Assembly (NCBI RefSeq): GCF_028471905.1
Contig: NZ_CP116902.1
Coordinates: 1,958,501 to 2,022,500 of the forward strand
Direction of reading: 5' to 3'
DNA length: 64,000 bases
From: Aneurinibacillus uraniidurans
Lineage (GTDB): Bacteria; Bacillota; Bacilli; Aneurinibacillales; Aneurinibacillaceae
Shown: positions 52,753 to 62,239 of the stretch, piece after piece
How the letters are laid out: every line of letters begins with the position of its first letter
How positions within the stretch are numbered: the first letter of the stretch is position 1
The notes under the pieces: model-generated
Seen by the model: only the letters and a program-made list of their open reading frames with translations
Told to the model about the DNA's origin: nothing
Database searches by the model: none
Program-made: the position numbers and the translations under genes

Positions 52753-53838
52753 TTATTTCTTTTTCTCTCCTGTTATTTTTAAATCATGAACAAGAAGATC
52801 GTATAACACACTGTCTTTCTTATTCAGCGTATCCAGAAACGCTTTGCCGTCATTCGCTGTGACCTGTTCTTCTGTAAGGTACTGGGAAGCTGAAATCCCT
52901 TGAGCTTTTACCGGTTGATTGACGTTCCAGCTTTCACTTTCCGTTTCAATATCTACAGATTTCACTCCGCTTTCTTCAGCATTCGGCAGCCCAACATGAA
53001 TCTTCATATTGGACTTACGCTCATGAAGGGTATTATCTACAAAGATATCAGACTTCACATAATTATCCTTACTGAAAAGCATTTCGAATTCTTTGTCTTT
53101 TTTCGCTGCATCTAGATCTTTTTTGAAATTCCCAATCATCGTATCTAATTCTTTCTTGAATGACTCAGCTGTCACTTTCGTAGAAGAATCTGCCTCATTG
53201 ATCGCACGTACGAATACCGCAATTGCCTCTTTATCTTTACTGATTCCCTCCATCAAACCGAGTACAAGCGAAGGAACTTCATTTCCATACACCTCCAAAT
53301 GTATGTTATGTCCATCAACCATCTCATTGTGTACTTTATCTTGTTTAGACATAACTTGAAGTGTGGATGGAGTTGGCATATGTTTTACAAGATACGGGAT
53401 AACCTTTTTACATGTTTCCGCATAGCTTTCCTTTGAAGCAGCTGGCAATATATTTTTATCTATGATACGAATTGGCTTACTTGCATTATCCAACTGTATA
53501 ATTACTTCATTTCCTTTTACAAATAACTTAAATGGAATCTTGCCTTTTTTTAATGTTAGTGTCCCTTCCATTGACACCGTGTCTTTGTTTTCTGTTACCA
53601 CGTGTGTTGTGATTTGAATATCACTAAATAAATTGAGCAGTTTACGACTATCTTGGTCTTTTACTTTCTTCTCATCATAATTCAGGTGAATCGATGTTAC
53701 CCCATTCGCCTCCATTGACGTAACTTCCATTTGCTTTGTAATATACTGGCTAAAGTCTATGTTTCCGGCAGACGAGCAACCCGTTAATAATACGATGGCT
53801 GCACCAGTACCTACTATGATTTTCTTCATGTTTTTCAT
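52753..53838 (-). CDS. Secreted lipoprotein of unknown function
   Basis: 361 residues from the third-codon ATG at 53838, which has GAGGAG at 8 bases. A lipoprotein signal is clear (KKIIVGTGAAIVLLTGCSSA), so it should be lipid-anchored on the outer face of the membrane. The mature part is Lys/Asp/Glu-rich and mainly beta-helical mixed, without enzyme motifs. Monocistronic. Resembles the many Bacillales lipoproteins of unknown role. Confidence 0.75.
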   Translation of the reverse strand: MKNMKKIIVGTGAAIVLLTGCSSAGNIDFSQYITKQMEVTSMEANGVTSIHLNYDEKKVKDQDSRKLLNLFSDIQITTHVVTENKDTVSMEGTLTLKKGKIPFKLFVKGNEVIIQLDNASKPIRIIDKNILPAASKESYAETCKKVIPYLVKHMPTPSTLQVMSKQDKVHNEMVDGHNIHLEVYGNEVPSLVLGLMEGISKDKEAIAVFVRAINEADSSTKVTAESFKKELDTMIGNFKKDLDAAKKDKEFEMLFSKDNYVKSDIFVDNTLHERKSNMKIHVGLPNAEESGVKSVDIETESESWNVNQPVKAQGISASQYLTEEQVTANDGKAFLDTLNKKDSVLYDLLVHDLKITGEKKK

Positions 53839-54014
53839 GTTCATTTCTCCTCTGTTATTTTTTATTTTGTAACATCATTCATTTGATGATTTCCATATTC
53901 TAGTGTTCCATCTGAATAGTACACTAGAACATTATGCAAGTCAAACATTTTCTATTCGCTGATATTCCCTCTTTTCTTATTTTGGGTAAATTCACTATCA
54001 AATTTGAAGCTGGT

Positions 54015-55100
54015 TCAGCAATATTTACGCATAATTGTTTCAACCGGCCCTCGCTTCAGCCACTTTCTCCATATATGCGAGAAGATAATCGCCAACACAA
54101 AGAAACAGCAGCTGTACGCGAGCGCAAATGATATTTGCCCATTCTCCAGGTAGTTGACCGCTTCAAGAATGCCCAATCCGATGATGATATGTCCGATATA
54201 ATGGGATAACGAGAGCTGACCGGTATGGATGATCGCCTTCGTCAGACTAGACTTCTCCCACTTGTCCACAATATACAAACTTAGAGCAATGACGAAAAGG
54301 GCGGAACATATGCTGGACAAAACATATAGCATGCCGGGCGGCATCGGTTTAGTCCCGAATAGGTAATGAGTCGCTTCCTTGTCCAGTATCGATGACGTCC
54401 CTCGGATTAGAGCATAGGAAATTGTCTCGAATACAGTCGTCCCGATTGCACCGAACAGCAGAAGCGTCATCCGATTTTCCCTGTTTAACCATTGCTTGCG
54501 GCCGATCCACAAGCCGATCAGGAAAAAGCACAGCCAGGGGAAAATCGGGTGAAAACCGTTGAATAGGAGATTACGCACGAATCCGGCGATTGTCCAAAAA
54601 CCCGAATATTCATGGAATGTGGCATTCCATCCTTTGCTGTAGTCGAACAAGAGCAGAAACAGCTGCGACAAAATCAGCACAGCTCCGAACAAAACGATGA
54701 GCAACCGATCCGCAACAGTAAGCAATACGGACGCAACGAGCATAAACACGGCGTAATAATGCAAAATATCCGCATTCCAGCCGAATAGCAGCAGCATGAG
54801 CCCAGCCAAGAATAGAAATACCGCTCTTCGGTGCAAGCTGTTCCGACTTTTCCGTAGCGCATCCCGTTCCATCGAGCTTCTCGCTTTGGCGGTCATGAGC
54901 GATACGCCGATACCGGCCAGCACCACGAACAAGGCGGACGCTCTCCCTTCGAACAGGCCGGCGATCACTTGCAGCCATTCAGCGCCGCCGCTTTGCGCTT
55001 GCATTGCCAACTTGTAGTTCACAATAATCATGCCGAAGATTGCCCATGCTCTCGCGTAGTCAAGAGCCGTGATACGTTGCGTTTGTGTCGGTTGATTCAC
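54015..55100 (-). CDS. DUF418/YeiB-like multi-pass membrane protein
   Basis: 361 residues from a GTG at 55100. About ten transmembrane segments, with RITALDYARAWAIFGMIIVN at the N-terminus, the signature of the DUF1624/HGSNAT-like and DUF418 families, and GQLSLSHYIGHIIIGLGILE near the C-terminus. Proteins of this type are thought to be membrane acyltransferases. The gene begins 3 bp after the TetR stop, so the pair is an operon. GC-rich relative to the flanks, which suggests transfer. Confidence 0.85.
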   Translation of the reverse strand: MNQPTQTQRITALDYARAWAIFGMIIVNYKLAMQAQSGGAEWLQVIAGLFEGRASALFVVLAGIGVSLMTAKARSSMERDALRKSRNSLHRRAVFLFLAGLMLLLFGWNADILHYYAVFMLVASVLLTVADRLLIVLFGAVLILSQLFLLLFDYSKGWNATFHEYSGFWTIAGFVRNLLFNGFHPIFPWLCFFLIGLWIGRKQWLNRENRMTLLLFGAIGTTVFETISYALIRGTSSILDKEATHYLFGTKPMPPGMLYVLSSICSALFVIALSLYIVDKWEKSSLTKAIIHTGQLSLSHYIGHIIIGLGILEAVNYLENGQISFALAYSCCFFVLAIIFSHIWRKWLKRGPVETIMRKYC

Positions 55101-55103
55101 CCT

Positions 55104-55691
55104 CTATTCACCCCTAACGATAGATTTAACCGCTTTAGCCCAAATTTTGTCATAGCGACATTGAAAGCCATAGGTCATAAAATTATCCATGCTGTCGATA
55201 ATCATCGTCAGCATTTGGGCATGAGCCAGCGTATCCCCGTCCTTGACTGCCCCGATCGAAACGCCGTGCCGCAGCAGCTCGTGGAATCCCGTTGTGAATC
55301 CGTCCAAACTTTCAATCAGCTTCTGCATATACTTCAGATTCCGATAGCCCAGCGCTTGATATTGATGCATGATGCGTGAATAATACTCGTCTTCCGTCTG
55401 GCTTTGAATGGTGCTTAGCCCGTCTGCAATAAGCTTTTCCTCGAAATTGTCCTTCGAATATTGCTCGATGCTGAAGAAGTTGACAAATGTGATGCTTTTG
55501 CAAATTTCATCAAAAAGCACATCGATGATCGCTTCCTTCGATTTAAAGTGATAATACAGTGCGGGCTTTGAGATACCGATCTCCTTGCCGATTATCGCCA
55601 TGCTCGTTTTGTCAAAACCATGCTCGGCAAACAGGCGATAAGCCGTCTTCAATATGGCTTCGTACGTCGTCGACGTCGTTGATGTTTTCAT
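55104..55691 (-). CDS. TetR-family regulator
   Basis: 195 residues from the ATG at 55691 (GGGAGAGG upstream). N-terminal HTH: YEAILKTAYRLFAEHGFDKT, SMAIIGKEIGISKPALYYHF, KSKEAIIDVLFDEI. The C-terminal ligand domain is variable. It overlaps no gene but lies 3 bp before the DUF418 gene and has a near-palindrome upstream. Likely autorepressor of this two-gene unit. Confidence 0.9.
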   Translation of the reverse strand: MKTSTTSTTYEAILKTAYRLFAEHGFDKTSMAIIGKEIGISKPALYYHFKSKEAIIDVLFDEICKSITFVNFFSIEQYSKDNFEEKLIADGLSTIQSQTEDEYYSRIMHQYQALGYRNLKYMQKLIESLDGFTTGFHELLRHGVSIGAVKDGDTLAHAQMLTMIIDSMDNFMTYGFQCRYDKIWAKAVKSIVRGE

Positions 55692-55712
55692 GTTATATCC
55701 TCTCCCTTTCAA

Positions 55713-55736
55713 TTTACTTAACGGTCGGTAAGTAAA
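55713..55736. promoter_or_regulatory. TetR operator candidate
   Basis: TTTACTTA (55713-55720) and TAAGTAAA (55729-55736) flank ACGGTCGG, 22 bp upstream of the TetR start. The ACGGTCGGTAAGTAAA half resembles classic TetR-family operators. Confidence 0.7.
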
Positions 55737-55803
55737 CTATAATCGATTTCCAATATTTTCACAATAGGTTTCCAGAGCGGTAGATGTATGAACGGCAACA
55801 AAT

Positions 55804-55843
55804 ACAAGAAAGCTACCTCATTTTACCGAGGCAGCTTTCTTGT
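55804..55843 (-). terminator. Terminator of the MdaB-SDR operon
   Basis: ACAAGAAAGCTACCTC (55804-55819) and GAGGCAGCTTTCTTGT (55828-55843) pair with one mismatch. A near-identical copy lies at 52570-52605. Confidence 0.8.
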
Positions 55844-55846
55844 AGC

Positions 55847-56560
55847 TTAACTTATTATGTGACCACCTTCCACATGGAGAACGGTTCCAGTCACAAAACC
55901 ATTTTGGAGCAGGTATAGTACGCTTTGTGCGACGTCTTCTGCTTTTCCAACTCGTTTCACAGGGAGTTTGTCTGCCACTGTTGCATAGAAATTATTGCGC
56001 GCATCTTCAGGCATTTTACTGCGTGAAGGCGTATCAATAATGCCCGGTGAAACGATATTCACGCGGATTGGAGCTAGTTCCAAGGCGAGAGTTTGGCCAA
56101 GACTCGATACGGCTGCATTGACTGCGCCAAGTGCCGATGAACCAATCATTGCTTTGTAAGCAACAACACCAGAGAATAAAGTGATCGAACCGTACGGCGA
56201 AATTTGGGCTGCGCCGTATTTAGCTGCATAGTATTGGCCCCAGAATTTGTTTTCGAACAATTTCCGAGCTTGGACAGAATCCGTTTTGAGGAATAACCCG
56301 CCCGATGTTTCCGCGGCGCTGACGACCAGATGATCGAAATGACCGACTTTTTCGAAAAATGTTTGTACTTGCAGTTCATCAGTTGTATCCAGTTGATAAG
56401 CTGTAGTTTTGGATCCCAGAATCTCTTTTGCTTTTTGCAATTTATCCTCAGAGCGGCTGGCTATTATCACTTCTGCCCCAAGTACTATCGCTTGTTTAGC
56501 TGTTTCTAAACCAATGCCGGAGCTGCCGCCGATAATCACTACTCTTTGATCTTGTAACAT
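55847..56560 (-). CDS. Short-chain dehydrogenase/reductase
   Basis: 237 residues. The Rossmann motif is VVIIGGSSGIGLETAKQA; the active site appears as FSGVVAYKAMIGSSALGAVN, where the usual Y-x3-K is not clearly formed (AYKAM instead of Y-x-A-S-K). SPGIIDTPSRSKMPEDA follows. The altered catalytic region suggests changed activity or a reductase of the less classical subgroup. It overlaps the mdaB-like gene by 22 bp and should be co-transcribed with it under HxlR control. Confidence 0.85.
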   Translation of the reverse strand: MLQDQRVVIIGGSSGIGLETAKQAIVLGAEVIIASRSEDKLQKAKEILGSKTTAYQLDTTDELQVQTFFEKVGHFDHLVVSAAETSGGLFLKTDSVQARKLFENKFWGQYYAAKYGAAQISPYGSITLFSGVVAYKAMIGSSALGAVNAAVSSLGQTLALELAPIRVNIVSPGIIDTPSRSKMPEDARNNFYATVADKLPVKRVGKAEDVAQSVLYLLQNGFVTGTVLHVEGGHIIS

Positions 56561-57105
56561 GAGATTACCTCCCTAAGATGTGCTTCGAGTTCGGATACAA
56601 ACTTATCGATCTTTGGATTTTTAATGACATCGTAGCAAGCAAAGCTCTTTACAGGCTGCATGCCGAGAAATTCCTGTGCACGATGCAAATGACTGAGTGC
56701 TCCTTCTAAGCCATCCCCTTTAAAAAACTGTGTTGGATCGTTAAATGCTTTTTCCGGGGCATTCCAAGTCGTAGAAAACATATACATTTTTCCGTTTAAT
56801 AATCCGCCGCTCCCATATTGCTGAGCGCCTTTGAAAAATAAGCCGTATGCATATACTTCATCCATGTATGTTTTTAATAACCCGGGAACACTAAACCAAT
56901 AGATGGGGGTTTGGTAAATGACAATATCGGCCCAAATAAACTTCTGTTGTTCTTCTTCGATGTTATATCCATTTTGAATACTTGTTGTTTTTACGTTGTT
57001 CTTTTCGTTGAATAGACTCACCATGCTATCTACTAACGTTTGGTTCAACTTCCCCTCCGCCGAACCATATTTTTGGTGACCATTTATGATAAGTATATTT
57101 TTCAT
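56539..57105 (-). CDS. MdaB-like NAD(P)H:quinone oxidoreductase (flavodoxin fold)
   Basis: 188 residues. Typical of MdaB: NILIINGHQKYGSAEGKLNQ, WADIVIYQTPIYWFSVPGLL, QYGSGGLLNGKMYMFSTTWN and QEFLGMQPVKSFACYDVIKN. MdaB reduces quinones by two electrons using FAD and protects against quinone stress. First gene of a two-gene operon with an SDR, divergent from an HxlR regulator, the usual layout for quinone/electrophile stress response. Confidence 0.88.
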   Translation of the reverse strand: MKNILIINGHQKYGSAEGKLNQTLVDSMVSLFNEKNNVKTTSIQNGYNIEEEQQKFIWADIVIYQTPIYWFSVPGLLKTYMDEVYAYGLFFKGAQQYGSGGLLNGKMYMFSTTWNAPEKAFNDPTQFFKGDGLEGALSHLHRAQEFLGMQPVKSFACYDVIKNPKIDKFVSELEAHLREVISCYKIKE

Positions 57106-57341
57106 TTTCTACCCATCTCCTTCGAATCCCAAGGTTTAACTTTCCAGTATGACACCAAGTTGTTGCATTATTGTAATCACCTCCTCATTTAGAAACGGAA
57201 TTATCGGCTCACATTGATATTGTATATATAGTAAGTTTATTTAAGGAAGTAGTGATATTAAATACATATAGTTTCCGAAAAGATACTATTGTGACATAAT
57301 AAGATAAATCAGTAGAAAATATTTTTTTGGAGGATTTTTCA

Positions 57342-57680
57342 ATGAGTGGTCTTGAACCGATCGAACTGACTAAAGGAACACCGGGTGAGCCTTGCCCCAT
57401 TGCCAAAACGCTTGACGTGATAGGGACTAAATGGACTTTTTTAATTATTCGGGACCTGCTTATCGAAGGAACGCTGCGATTCAGCGACCTGCTGAAATCC
57501 ATGGATGGGATTAGTCCAAAAACGCTCTCACTCAGACTTAAGGAATTGGAGGAACGCGGCATACTGGAAAGGAAGGTATTTCCGGAGGTTCCTCCGCGCG
57601 TGGAATATACGTTGACGGAAAAAGGAAAACGATTGGAAGGTATTTTTATTGAATTAAAGAGATTTGGGTTGAATTTATAA
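57342..57680 (+). CDS. HxlR-family regulator
   Basis: 112 residues from the ATG at 57342 (TTGGAGG upstream). Winged helix of the HxlR type: CPIAKTLDVIGTKWTFLIIR with the conserved early Cys, RFSDLLKSMDGISPKTLSLR, LKELEERGILERKVF and VEYTLTEKG. YodB/HypR-type members sense electrophiles through that Cys. Divergent from mdaB-SDR, which it probably represses. Confidence 0.9.
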   Translation: MSGLEPIELTKGTPGEPCPIAKTLDVIGTKWTFLIIRDLLIEGTLRFSDLLKSMDGISPKTLSLRLKELEERGILERKVFPEVPPRVEYTLTEKGKRLEGIFIELKRFGLNL

Positions 57681-57708
57681 TATGGATACGTATTGTTTGT
57701 AAAATAAA

Positions 57709-57745
57709 AACCGTAAAGAGAACTAAATCGATTCTCTTTACGGTT
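57709..57745. terminator. Terminator between convergent HxlR and LysR genes
   Basis: AACCGTAAAGAGAA (57709-57722) pairs perfectly with TTCTCTTTACGGTT (57732-57745). Confidence 0.85.
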
Positions 57746-57784
57746 ACTTTATTGGCCTAGTGATATAAGGTAGCCGGGATATTC

Positions 57785-58699
57785 TTAGCCTTCGATTTCT
57801 GAGCCGAGGTATTTTTCCACAAAACGCAAAAAAACCTTAGTGCACGGCGAGAGATAGCGTCCCTCAACGTAAAAAACAGAAACCCAACGTGAAAGAGGCG
57901 GGTCCAAAGGTAAAATAGAAACGGTTGGTCCAGGAGACTCCGCCATCAAACGCGGAAGTATCGAAACGCCTAACCCCTTTGCTACTAGTGTTCGTGGAGA
58001 GGCGCACTCGTAGGCAATAAGCGGATCGAAACCTTCACTAATGCATGCCGCAAGTAGTTGTGAACGAATTCCAGACCCCTCCTTAAAGAATACAAATGAT
58101 TCTTCCCTAAGTTCCCCGATAGAAATTGTTTTTCGCTTCTCCAGTGGATGTCCTTTCGCGACGACCAAAACCAATTCATCTTGATATAGAGGTTTTGAGC
58201 AAATCCCCGTCTGCGCTACTACCCTTACCAAATTCGGTGAGTATGTAACATCCAATGTGTGGCCCAGTGCGAGATCTAATTCTCCTTTCTGGAGATCCTC
58301 TAGCAACGGTTCAGTAGTATTCTCCCTTATAAACACTTTAATCCCAGGGTACTCTTTCCCGAACGCTACCAGCAAGCTTGGCAGCCTAGTTTGTACTAAG
58401 GACTCGAGCGCTCCTATCATAATTTTGCCGTGCGGATCGTTTGTGAACTCTTTAACTGAGTCTTTCGCTCTTTGCGCCTCTGCTAAGGTCTTTTCAGCAC
58501 CAATATAAAATTGCTCCCCAGGCTCTGTTAACGTTACCCCTCGCCCGATTCGTTTAAAGAGCTTAACGCCGAGTTCCTGTTCCAAATTACGTATCTGTTG
58601 CGAGAGCGCTGGTTGGGCTATCTTTAGCCGTTCTGCTGCTCTTGTAAAATTTTCAAGTCTCGCTACCTCGACGAAGTAATTTAGCTGTCTAAGCTCCAT
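57785..58699 (-). CDS. LysR-family transcriptional regulator
   Basis: 304 residues from the ATG at 58699 (a GTG at 58714 is possible). Canonical N-terminal HTH: MELRQLNYFVEVARLENFTR, AAERLKIAQPALSQQIRNLE. The effector domain follows (KIMIGALESLVQTRLPSLLV and on). It is divergent from the MFS transporter gene across 150 bp and probably activates it, in the manner of CynR/CatR-type regulators with their transport or catabolic targets. Confidence 0.9.
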   Translation of the reverse strand: MELRQLNYFVEVARLENFTRAAERLKIAQPALSQQIRNLEQELGVKLFKRIGRGVTLTEPGEQFYIGAEKTLAEAQRAKDSVKEFTNDPHGKIMIGALESLVQTRLPSLLVAFGKEYPGIKVFIRENTTEPLLEDLQKGELDLALGHTLDVTYSPNLVRVVAQTGICSKPLYQDELVLVVAKGHPLEKRKTISIGELREESFVFFKEGSGIRSQLLAACISEGFDPLIAYECASPRTLVAKGLGVSILPRLMAESPGPTVSILPLDPPLSRWVSVFYVEGRYLSPCTKVFLRFVEKYLGSEIEG

Positions 58700-58849
58700 A
58701 TATTCAAAGACCACCTCACATCAAGATATAAGTAATTCTTATGATTATTATATTATATATATATTTTTCTTATTGATTGCACTCTATTATAATCCTTTAT
58801 ATAGAAAAAGGAAAAAACATCATGAAAAATGGGGAAAGAAGGAGAACAA

Positions 58850-60124
58850 GTGAGTCGCAATCAATTAAAAGGAAGATGGTATTTTGGCTGGAACATTGTA
58901 GCCGTGTGTGCAGTTCTTACGTTATTAACAGTAGGGACGCGGTTAGGCATTGGGCCGTTTGTAAAACCAATTTTGAATGACTTAGGGATGGATAGAACCG
59001 CACTCTCGGTCATTATTGCCATCAGCATGTTGGTCTATGGCATTGGTATGCCGTTGGCAGGGCGACTGCTGGATTGGTTTGGAACACGCACTGTTCTGCT
59101 GATCGGTGTAGGATTGGTCGTGTTATCTATTATTTGGACATATTTTTCTCATGACGTACTAAGTTTTGCGATTGCTTATGGCGGGTTGCTCTCATTGGGA
59201 TTATCCTTTACCAGTCCGGTAACAGTTACTCCGGTTGTGAGTAGATGGTTTACACAGCAAAGAGGAAAGGCGCTGTTTTACTTGGCAACTGGTTCTATGG
59301 CAGGGATTGCTATCATGACTCCGATTTTTACAATGTTTATTACTCTTGTCGGATGGCGCAACACGCTACTGTTGCTCGCAGGCATCTTTATCGTTATCGC
59401 TGTCCCTTCAGCCATTTTTGTCATCCGCGATGAAGTGCCTGAGGGAGGCGATGCGCTGCCAGGAAACCAGAGGAGCTCATCCCGTACTAAAGGACAAGAA
59501 CCTGTTGTTTTATCCTCTTGGACTGAAGCGCTTAAGACACGTCCGTTTTGGCAGGTAGCTTTTGGTCTGTTTGTCTGCGGCTTCAGTATGAATCTGCTTG
59601 GATCTCATGGTGTGCCAATGCTGACTGATCATCATTTTTCTAATGTCACCGCTTCGTTCGGGGTCGGGATAATTGGTATTGTTGCAGTGATAAGTACGGT
59701 GTTCTTGGGTTCTGTTGCAGATCGCATTTCTCGTCGAAATATGCTGGGTTTGATTTATTTTGTCCGTGGATTAGGTTTCTTAGGTCTCGTTTTGGTGATC
59801 GCCCCATGGCAGCTATATTTAGTGGCTGTAATCGGAGGTTTGGTCTGGGCAGGCAGTTCTGCGCTTTCCTCTGCGATTCTGGGAGATATCTATGGTGTGA
59901 GATGGCTCGGTATTTTATATGGTTGGGCTTATTTCATTCATCAAATCGGCGGAGCAATTGGTTCTTTTCTAGGCGGATGGAGCTATGAGCATTTTGGTAC
60001 GCATCTGGTTGCCTATGGCATCACCACCGTATTATTAATTTTGGCGAGTGTGGTATCTTTACAAATCCCTTCCCAACTTAATTTACCCAAAAAGCAAGAT
60101 TCGTTTTTTAAGGTTACATTGTAA
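58850..60124 (+). CDS. OFA-like major facilitator transporter
   Basis: 424 residues from a GTG at 58850 with AAGGAG upstream; ATG 58829 in the same frame is an alternative. Twelve transmembrane segments, with GIGPFVKPILNDLGMDRTAL, GMPLAGRLLDWFGTR (motif A-like) and LGSVADRISRRNMLGLIYF. This resembles the oxalate/formate antiporter or monocarboxylate-type MFS families. Divergent LysR gene suggests substrate-induced expression; substrate unknown. Confidence 0.88.
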   Translation: MSRNQLKGRWYFGWNIVAVCAVLTLLTVGTRLGIGPFVKPILNDLGMDRTALSVIIAISMLVYGIGMPLAGRLLDWFGTRTVLLIGVGLVVLSIIWTYFSHDVLSFAIAYGGLLSLGLSFTSPVTVTPVVSRWFTQQRGKALFYLATGSMAGIAIMTPIFTMFITLVGWRNTLLLLAGIFIVIAVPSAIFVIRDEVPEGGDALPGNQRSSSRTKGQEPVVLSSWTEALKTRPFWQVAFGLFVCGFSMNLLGSHGVPMLTDHHFSNVTASFGVGIIGIVAVISTVFLGSVADRISRRNMLGLIYFVRGLGFLGLVLVIAPWQLYLVAVIGGLVWAGSSALSSAILGDIYGVRWLGILYGWAYFIHQIGGAIGSFLGGWSYEHFGTHLVAYGITTVLLILASVVSLQIPSQLNLPKKQDSFFKVTL

Positions 60125-60215
60125 AAAACAATTTTCTTATGGCACTGCCTCACTTGTTTTACAACATAAGAATGAGAACGAAATCGGGGATGGGTCCAAT
60201 TGTGCTCTTTTCACA

Positions 60216-60270
60216 AAGATAGCCGGTTTTCACCATGTTAAGGGTGTAACCGGCTTTATTGCTATCTTTT
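60216..60270. terminator. Terminator after the MFS gene
   Basis: AGCCGGTTTTCACC (60221-60234) and GGGTGTAACCGGCT (60242-60255) pair almost fully, with an outer AAGATA/TATCTT extension and T's after it. Confidence 0.8.
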
Positions 60271-60325
60271 AGAATGCAACTTGAGGAAAAAATCGGTTTT
60301 TATTATCATTATAATATTTTCGATT

Positions 60326-60730
60326 TTATATTTTTATTACATAAGTTTTTGCGGCTATATCATTCCATCCCTGTTTATCCTTTTGCCAGGCAATCCAAAA
60401 GTATCCTATTCCTAGCAAAGCAACACCAATCATCCAAATCCAGTAGCGAACAAATGCATCCTTATAGGTAAATTTACTTCCATCTATTTTTACGATTTTA
60501 GTTCTAACCAACATCTTCCCAATGGTTTGTCCACCTAAGAACCAAAACAACGTATAGTAGTTATAATCAATAAATTCATAAAATATAAGAATAAACCAAA
60601 TGGATTCACTCCATGGAGTTAGAATGATTGGTTTCAACCATTGATAAAGCAAATAAGTAAGTAATACAAGAATGATTTCATCAATGGTTAAGGCCAATAC
60701 CCTTAACCAAAATCCTGCCTTTTGATTCAT
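60326..60730 (-). CDS. RDD-family membrane protein
   Basis: 134 residues with three or four transmembrane segments. The RDD pattern is AGFWLRVLALTIDEIILVLL at the N-terminus (Arg, Asp, then Asp), and GGQTIGKMLVRTKIVKIDGS. RDD proteins are of uncertain function; some act as ion antiporters. It overlaps the radical SAM gene by 4 bp (ATGA), so it is translated from the same transcript. Confidence 0.88.
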   Translation of the reverse strand: MNQKAGFWLRVLALTIDEIILVLLTYLLYQWLKPIILTPWSESIWFILIFYEFIDYNYYTLFWFLGGQTIGKMLVRTKIVKIDGSKFTYKDAFVRYWIWMIGVALLGIGYFWIAWQKDKQGWNDIAAKTYVIKI

Positions 60731-62091
60731 TTTTCAATTACTCTCCCTTCTGATAGAAGAGGTACGGATGATTCTACACTTTTTTCCGGATTATATCCGA
60801 TATTCCCAAAGTTTCGGAGAGCAAAATGATACCCCATATTACGAATGATATTCCACCATAATCCAGTCTTCGATTTCCACATTCGTTCTATAATAGATGG
60901 AATTGAATAAAATTGGCGCGCTGCCCATTCCGTCCCCATCAATAATTCTTCCGGAGACATAAGAGCTGGTTGAAAGACTACATCTTTTTTTCCGTTATAT
61001 TTGGACCAATCTTTCGTTAGAATTCTGCCCTCTCCCTCAAGTTTGCGAAATAGCGGGGTATTTGGAAATGGAATCAATACACTAATTGTTGCGGAGTCGA
61101 GACCGATTTCTCTGTAAAATTCTACTGTCGTACGAAAAATCGACTTATCATCATGATCAAATCCAAAAACGGTCCCTGCTTGAACGGCAATGCCATAATA
61201 ATGAAATCTCTTCATGATCTCCTTATATTTATAAACCTGGTTATGAGCCTTATTAGCGCCATTCAGACTGCTTTGAGAGATTGTTTCTAATCCTAGAAAA
61301 AGTGCCTTACACCCGCTGTTTGCGGCAAGTTCCATAAATTCATCATCAAATGCGACATCTGACGTAGCCTGACTTGTCCACCATCTTTGAAAAGGAGCAA
61401 GGGCTTTAAATAATTCTTTAGCATAGGCTTTATTTGCCCCAATGTTATCATCCCAAAAAATAAGAGCTCGTCCTGGCATACATTTTATTTCCTCTATGAT
61501 ATCCGAAACAGGGCGATAGCGCATTTTTCTCTGATACATGTTTGGGATTGTGCAATATTCACAAGCAAATGGGCATCCCCGGGTAGCAATCGTAACTCCC
61601 TTTCCATACACTCGTCCTTTGATTAAATCCCATCGGGGACGAGGCATATTATGTAAATCAGGAAGTTCGCAGGATTTATATATAGGTTGCAGACATCCAT
61701 TTTCGTAGTCGTTTAACAGCTTTGGCCAGACAAGTTCCCCTTCTCCGATTACCACGGCATCTGCATGATTTTGAACTTCTTCAGGCATGAGTGTAGCATG
61801 AGGGCCACCGATTATAACTTTAACCCCTCTTTTACGGTATTCAGACGCAATCCAGTATGCATGAGGAGCCGCAGCTGTATTTGCCGTTATCCCCACTACA
61901 TCGACTTCTTTAGTAAAATCTATGCGTTGTACAATTTCGTCTGTATGTGTAACTTCCCAATGGGAAGGAGTGTAGGCGGCAAGTAATGGCATTGTTAATT
62001 GTGGAAAACGGATCATTCGCCGATGTCGTACAAAGCGTGAGGACTCAGATTCAGCGGTGATTAGCTCTACTTTGTATTTTTTTCTTTTCAC
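60727..62091 (-). CDS. B12-binding domain radical SAM protein
   Basis: 454 residues. An N-terminal cobalamin-binding-type domain (about 1-140, DVVGITANTAAAPHAYWIAS, KVIIGGPHATLMPEEV) precedes the radical SAM core with the cluster motif GCPFACEYCTIPN (Cys-x3-Cys-x2-Cys, about residue 173) and ALIFWDDNIGANKAYAKELF. C-terminal DUF4070-like region (PNTPLFRKLEGEGRI). Such enzymes methylate or rearrange lipids, peptides or hopanoid-type substrates. Substrate unknown; the RDD partner suggests a membrane-associated product. Confidence 0.9.
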   Translation of the reverse strand: MKRKKYKVELITAESESSRFVRHRRMIRFPQLTMPLLAAYTPSHWEVTHTDEIVQRIDFTKEVDVVGITANTAAAPHAYWIASEYRKRGVKVIIGGPHATLMPEEVQNHADAVVIGEGELVWPKLLNDYENGCLQPIYKSCELPDLHNMPRPRWDLIKGRVYGKGVTIATRGCPFACEYCTIPNMYQRKMRYRPVSDIIEEIKCMPGRALIFWDDNIGANKAYAKELFKALAPFQRWWTSQATSDVAFDDEFMELAANSGCKALFLGLETISQSSLNGANKAHNQVYKYKEIMKRFHYYGIAVQAGTVFGFDHDDKSIFRTTVEFYREIGLDSATISVLIPFPNTPLFRKLEGEGRILTKDWSKYNGKKDVVFQPALMSPEELLMGTEWAARQFYSIPSIIERMWKSKTGLWWNIIRNMGYHFALRNFGNIGYNPEKSVESSVPLLSEGRVIEK

Positions 62092-62239
62092 TATTATTCT
62101 CCTCTTTAAAATAGTTTTCTAGATTATACCAAAATAACAAAAAACAAACCTTAATTTTATGCTTTTTGACAGTGTTCAGATCGCCCTAATCCATTTTGAC
62201 TTAAAATGATTTGACAATATAATCAATTCAATAAATCAA

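Noticed and set aside
53934-55379. Several long plus-strand and minus-strand frames inside the DUF418 and TetR genes
   Set aside because: These are shadows caused by the higher GC content of this block; they have no start sites or recognisable domains.
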